From Planomonospora sp. ID82291 (GTDB lineage Bacteria; Actinomycetota; Actinomycetes; Streptosporangiales; Streptosporangiaceae), in contig NZ_JABTEX010000001.1 of the NCBI RefSeq assembly GCF_015711645.1, positions 434,001 through 498,000 of the forward strand: a stretch of 64,000 nucleotides of DNA. Direction: 5' to 3'. A program made the position numbers and the translations under genes. The notes under the pieces were generated by a model. That model was not told the origin of the DNA and ran no database searches. It worked only from the letters and a program-made list of their open reading frames with translations. The number at the start of each line of letters is the position of its first letter. The stretch's first letter is position 1. Below, piece after piece: positions 61,402 to 64,000 of the stretch.

Positions 61402-62223
61402 TCACTCGGCGGGCAGCGGCCGGGCCTCGCCGCCGATCGCCTGGTCCATGGTCCTGACCACGGTGCCGCGGCCCCTGCGCTTCTCCAGCCAGCCGAGGAA
61501 CTCCTCCAGCCGCTCCGGCGAGGTCGAGTACGTGCCGCAGTCGTCGCAGACCATGTGGAAGATGAGCGGGACCAGGCCGCCGCCGGCCTTCTCCGCGTTG
61601 ACCACCTGCTGCCGCATGTGCCGTACCGGCGTGTCGTCGCGGATCGAACCCGGCGCGCGGACCGCCCAGCGGTCGGCCGGGGGCAGGCTCTCCGCGCCGG
61701 GGCAGGAGGGGCAGCTCCACTGCTTGAGCCCGCTGACCGCCCTGGCCGCGTTGTACCCGCAGAGCCTGGCCGTCTTCTCGGCGTCGGCGTTCACCGCGCC
61801 GAAGGGGTAGGCGAGGGTGGTGACCCGGTGACCCAGCTTCATCAGGGCGCGGCGGTCGTCGCAGATCTGCACGCGCTGCTCGCCGGGCAGGAGCTCGTTG
61901 AGCCGGACGTGGGTCAGCGTGTGACCGCCGATCTCGTGGCCCGCCCGGGCGAGGGCGGCCAGCCGGCCTTCGGTGAGCTTGCCGTCGATGCCGATGGTCG
62001 CGCTGTTGACGTAGAACGTCCCCCGCATGCCGTGCTTCTCGAGCATGCGCGCCGCCGCCGCGTGGGTCGCGTCCCCGTCGTCGAAGGTGAGGGCCACGAT
62101 CGTCTTCGGCTTCACCGGTTTCCGCGGGGCGGCGGCCGCCTGGGCGGAGGCGCCGGGGGAGGCGAGGAGGGCGAGCAGGGCCAGCGCGGTCAGCGTCCCT
62201 GCGAGGCGGCCGGGGGTCTTCAC
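61402..62223 (-). CDS. Secreted polysaccharide deacetylase
   Basis: A 273-residue NodB-homology enzyme (carbohydrate esterase family 4). A signal peptide (LTALALLALLASPGASAQA, cleavage likely after ASA at 26-28) precedes TFDDGD with the metal and base aspartates D48 and D49. The metal histidines are H101 and H105 in GGHTLTHV, and LAYPFGAV is the third motif. Several Cys pairs (SCPSCPG, VCDDCG) suggest disulfides. ATG 62223 overlaps the hom stop codon (ATGA 62220-62223), so an exported sugar esterase is coupled to an amino-acid gene. It could act on peptidoglycan or on the glycan made by the neighbouring island. Confidence 0.9.
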   Translation of the reverse strand: MKTPGRLAGTLTALALLALLASPGASAQAAAAPRKPVKPKTIVALTFDDGDATHAAAARMLEKHGMRGTFYVNSATIGIDGKLTEGRLAALARAGHEIGGHTLTHVRLNELLPGEQRVQICDDRRALMKLGHRVTTLAYPFGAVNADAEKTARLCGYNAARAVSGLKQWSCPSCPGAESLPPADRWAVRAPGSIRDDTPVRHMRQQVVNAEKAGGGLVPLIFHMVCDDCGTYSTSPERLEEFLGWLEKRRGRGTVVRTMDQAIGGEARPLPAE

Positions 62224-63530
62224 GAGGCGTCCTCGCCCTCGACCCGCATGACGCTCACCACGTCGCGGACGATGTCCAGCTCCCGCAGGCCCTCGATCGT
62301 CGCCGACAGGGCGGCGTCGCTGGCCCGGTGCGTGACCAGGACGAGCTGGGCGTCGGCGCCGAGCCCCTCCTGCCGGACGGTCTGGATGGAGACGTCCTGT
62401 TTGGCGAACATGTCGGCGACCCGGGCGAGCACGCCCGGTTTGTCGGCGACGTCCAGCGAGACGTGGTAGCGGGTGACGGTCTCGCCCATCGGGTGGACCG
62501 CCAGGTCGGCGTAGGTCGACTCCTCCGGGCCGCGCGTGCCGGCCAGCCGGTTGCGGCCCACCGCCACGATGTCGCCCAGCACCGCGCTGGCCGTAGGCGC
62601 GCCACCGGCGCCCGCGCCGTAGAACATGAGCTGCCCGGCGGACTCGGCCTCGACGAAGACCGCGTTGTAGGCCTCGCGGACCCCGGCCAGCGGGTGGGTC
62701 CTGGGGATCATCGCCGGGTGCACCCGGACGCCGAAGGAGCGGCCGTCCTCCGAGCGGGCGCAGATCGCCAGCAGCTTGATGACGTAGCCCATCTCCCGGG
62801 CGCTGGCCACGTCCGCCGCGCTGATCTCGGTGATGCCCTCGCGGTGCACGTCGGCGGCCGTCACCCGGCTGTGGAACGCGATCCCGGCCAGGATCGCGGC
62901 CTTGGCCGCGGCGTCGAAGCCCTCGACGTCGGCCGTGGGGTCGGCCTCGGCGTATCCCAGGGCCTGGGCCTCCTCCAGCGCGTCGGAGAACGAGGCGCCC
63001 GAGGAGTCCATCTTGTCGAGGATGTAGTTCGTGGTGCCGTTGACGATGCCGAGCACCCGGCGCACGTGGTCCCCGGCCAGTGACTCGCGCAGCGGCCGGA
63101 TCAGCGGGATCGCGCCCGCCACGGCCGCCTCGAAGTACAGGTCGGCGCCGCCGGCCCGGGCCGCGGCGTGGACCGTCGCGCCGTCCTCGGCCAGCAGCGC
63201 CTTGTTCGCGGTGACGACCGACTTGCCGGCCCCCATCGCGGCCAGGAGGAGCGAGCGCGCCGGCTCGATGCCGCCGATCACCTCGACCACGATGTCGACG
63301 TCCTCGCGCGTCACCAGCGCCTCGGCGTCCGTGGTGATCAGCGCGGGGTCCACGTCGACGCCCCGCGCCCGGCCCGGCCGGCGTACGGCCACGCCCGCCA
63401 GCTCCAGCGGCGCGCCGATCCGGGCCGCGAGGTCGTCGGCCTGCTCCCGCATCAGCCGGATCACCTGGGAGCCGACGACGCCGCAGCCGAGCAGCGCGAC
63501 CTTGAGCCTCTTCCCGGGAACCTGTTTCAC
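62220..63530 (-). CDS. hom: Homoserine dehydrogenase
   Basis: NAD(P)-dependent enzyme reducing aspartate semialdehyde to homoserine, 436 residues. Rossmann motif [14 protein letters not shown], catalytic segment [25 protein letters not shown] and [20 protein letters not shown] are conserved. A C-terminal ACT domain (about 355-436, [20 protein letters not shown]) provides threonine feedback in relatives. GTG 63530 overlaps the lysA stop codon (GTGA 63527-63530) with AGAGGA five bases upstream. Confidence 0.96.
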   Translation of the reverse strand: MKQVPGKRLKVALLGCGVVGSQVIRLMREQADDLAARIGAPLELAGVAVRRPGRARGVDVDPALITTDAEALVTREDVDIVVEVIGGIEPARSLLLAAMGAGKSVVTANKALLAEDGATVHAAARAGGADLYFEAAVAGAIPLIRPLRESLAGDHVRRVLGIVNGTTNYILDKMDSSGASFSDALEEAQALGYAEADPTADVEGFDAAAKAAILAGIAFHSRVTAADVHREGITEISAADVASAREMGYVIKLLAICARSEDGRSFGVRVHPAMIPRTHPLAGVREAYNAVFVEAESAGQLMFYGAGAGGAPTASAVLGDIVAVGRNRLAGTRGPEESTYADLAVHPMGETVTRYHVSLDVADKPGVLARVADMFAKQDVSIQTVRQEGLGADAQLVLVTHRASDAALSATIEGLRELDIVRDVVSVMRVEGEDAS

Positions 63531-64000
63531 AGCTGTCCTCTCAGCAAGTCGTCCTCGGTCTCCCGCCGGACGATCACACGGGACGCCCCGCCCCCGACCG
63601 CGACCACGGCCGGCTTGGGGAGGTAGTTGTAGTTGCTGGCCAGCGAGCGGCAGTAGGCGCCGGTCCCGGCCACGGCGATCAGGTCGCCGGGGGCGAGGTC
63701 CTGCGGCAGCCACAGGTCGCGGACGACCATGTCGCCGCTCTCGCAGTGCTTGCCGACCAGGCGCGAGAGCATCGGCGCCGCGTCGCTCGCCCGGGAGGCC
63801 AGGCGGGCGGTGTAGTCGGCGCCGTACAGGGCGGTGCGCACGTTGTCGCTCATGCCGCCGTCGACGCTGACGTAGGTGCGCAGGCCCTCGACGTCCTTGA
63901 TCGTGCCGACCTCGTAGAGCGTCACGCCCGCGATCGCCGCGATGGACCGGCCGGGCTCGACCGTGAGCCGGGGGACCGGCAGGTGCGCGGCCTGCGCCAC
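63527..64000 (-). CDS. lysA: Diaminopimelate decarboxylase, C-terminal part
   Basis: Last 157 residues of the PLP enzyme that makes lysine; the 5' part lies beyond the window end. Seen are [35 protein letters not shown] with the catalytic Cys/Glu pair contributed across the dimer, and [13 protein letters not shown]. The frame is open to base 64000. It is the upstream gene of a lysA-hom-deacetylase run joined by GTGA and ATGA overlaps. Confidence 0.95.
   Translation of the reverse strand: MAQAAHLPVPRLTVEPGRSIAAIAGVTLYEVGTIKDVEGLRTYVSVDGGMSDNVRTALYGADYTARLASRASDAAPMLSRLVGKHCESGDMVVRDLWLPQDLAPGDLIAVAGTGAYCRSLASNYNYLPKPAVVAVGGGASRVIVRRETEDDLLRGQL

Overview
The window is chromosomal DNA from a high-GC actinomycete. 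Gene content points to the Streptosporangiales (Streptosporangium/Nonomuraea-like), but genus is an inference. Supporting signs are very high third-position GC, many GTG starts, ATGA/GTGA start-stop overlaps, NucS in place of a MutSL system, a DivIVA/FilP-type coiled-coil protein, an actinobacterial atp operon and the rho-rpmE-prfA-prmC-sua5 order. From memory, the backbone matches the region of the Streptomyces chromosome running lysA-hom-thrC-thrB-rho ... atp ... nucS ... scy/filP-mce-thiolase-meaB, read here in reverse. I see no tRNA, rRNA, CRISPR array or insertion sequence.

Layout. (1) 1-5 kb: end of a DUF4230 protein, meaB and a thiolase on the minus strand, then methylmalonyl-CoA epimerase and a hendecad-repeat coiled-coil protein on the plus strand. 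(2) 5-8.7 kb: two coupled alpha/beta hydrolases, a small Cys/His protein and a duplicated 3-hydroxyacyl-CoA dehydrogenase. (3) 8.7-22.8 kb: an accessory block with three ABC-2 type exporters. The first is controlled by a winged-helix regulator. The other two are four-gene cassettes (ATPase, permease, sensor kinase, LuxR-type regulator) lying in mirror orientation around an aldehyde dehydrogenase and a TetR regulator. nucS lies between the first two exporters. (4) 22.8-27.2 kb: tricorn-type protease, PduO-type cobalamin adenosyltransferase and a DUF2550 protein. (5) 27.2-38 kb: complete F1Fo ATP synthase operon with atpI and a small AtpZ-like gene, a WecA/TagO-type lipid sugar-phosphate transferase and glyA. 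(6) 38.2-41.8 kb: a WXG-like small protein with a long low-complexity partner, and an LCP ligase-family protein. (7) 42-50 kb: sua5-type gene, prmC, prfA, rpmE, rho, thrB, thrC. (8) 50-61.3 kb: an island of six family-2 glycosyltransferases of two alternating types plus a membrane coiled-coil protein, inserted between thrC and hom, which are normally neighbours. (9) 61.4-64 kb: a secreted polysaccharide deacetylase coupled to hom, and the 3' part of lysA.

How it works together. meaB, epimerase and thiolase belong to propionyl/methylmalonyl-CoA and acyl-CoA metabolism, and the cobalamin adenosyltransferase can supply the mutase cofactor. lysA, hom, thrC and thrB form the aspartate-family pathway. 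The glycosyltransferase island, the LCP protein, the lipid sugar-phosphate transferase and the deacetylase all point to cell-surface glycan assembly. The glycosyltransferase island is the best candidate for an undescribed system: paired B-A genes in divergent operons, tryptophan-heptad tails and an array of 31-bp palindromic repeats between the two operons. Short 11- to 31-bp tandem repeats recur in intergenic gaps and gene ends throughout the window.
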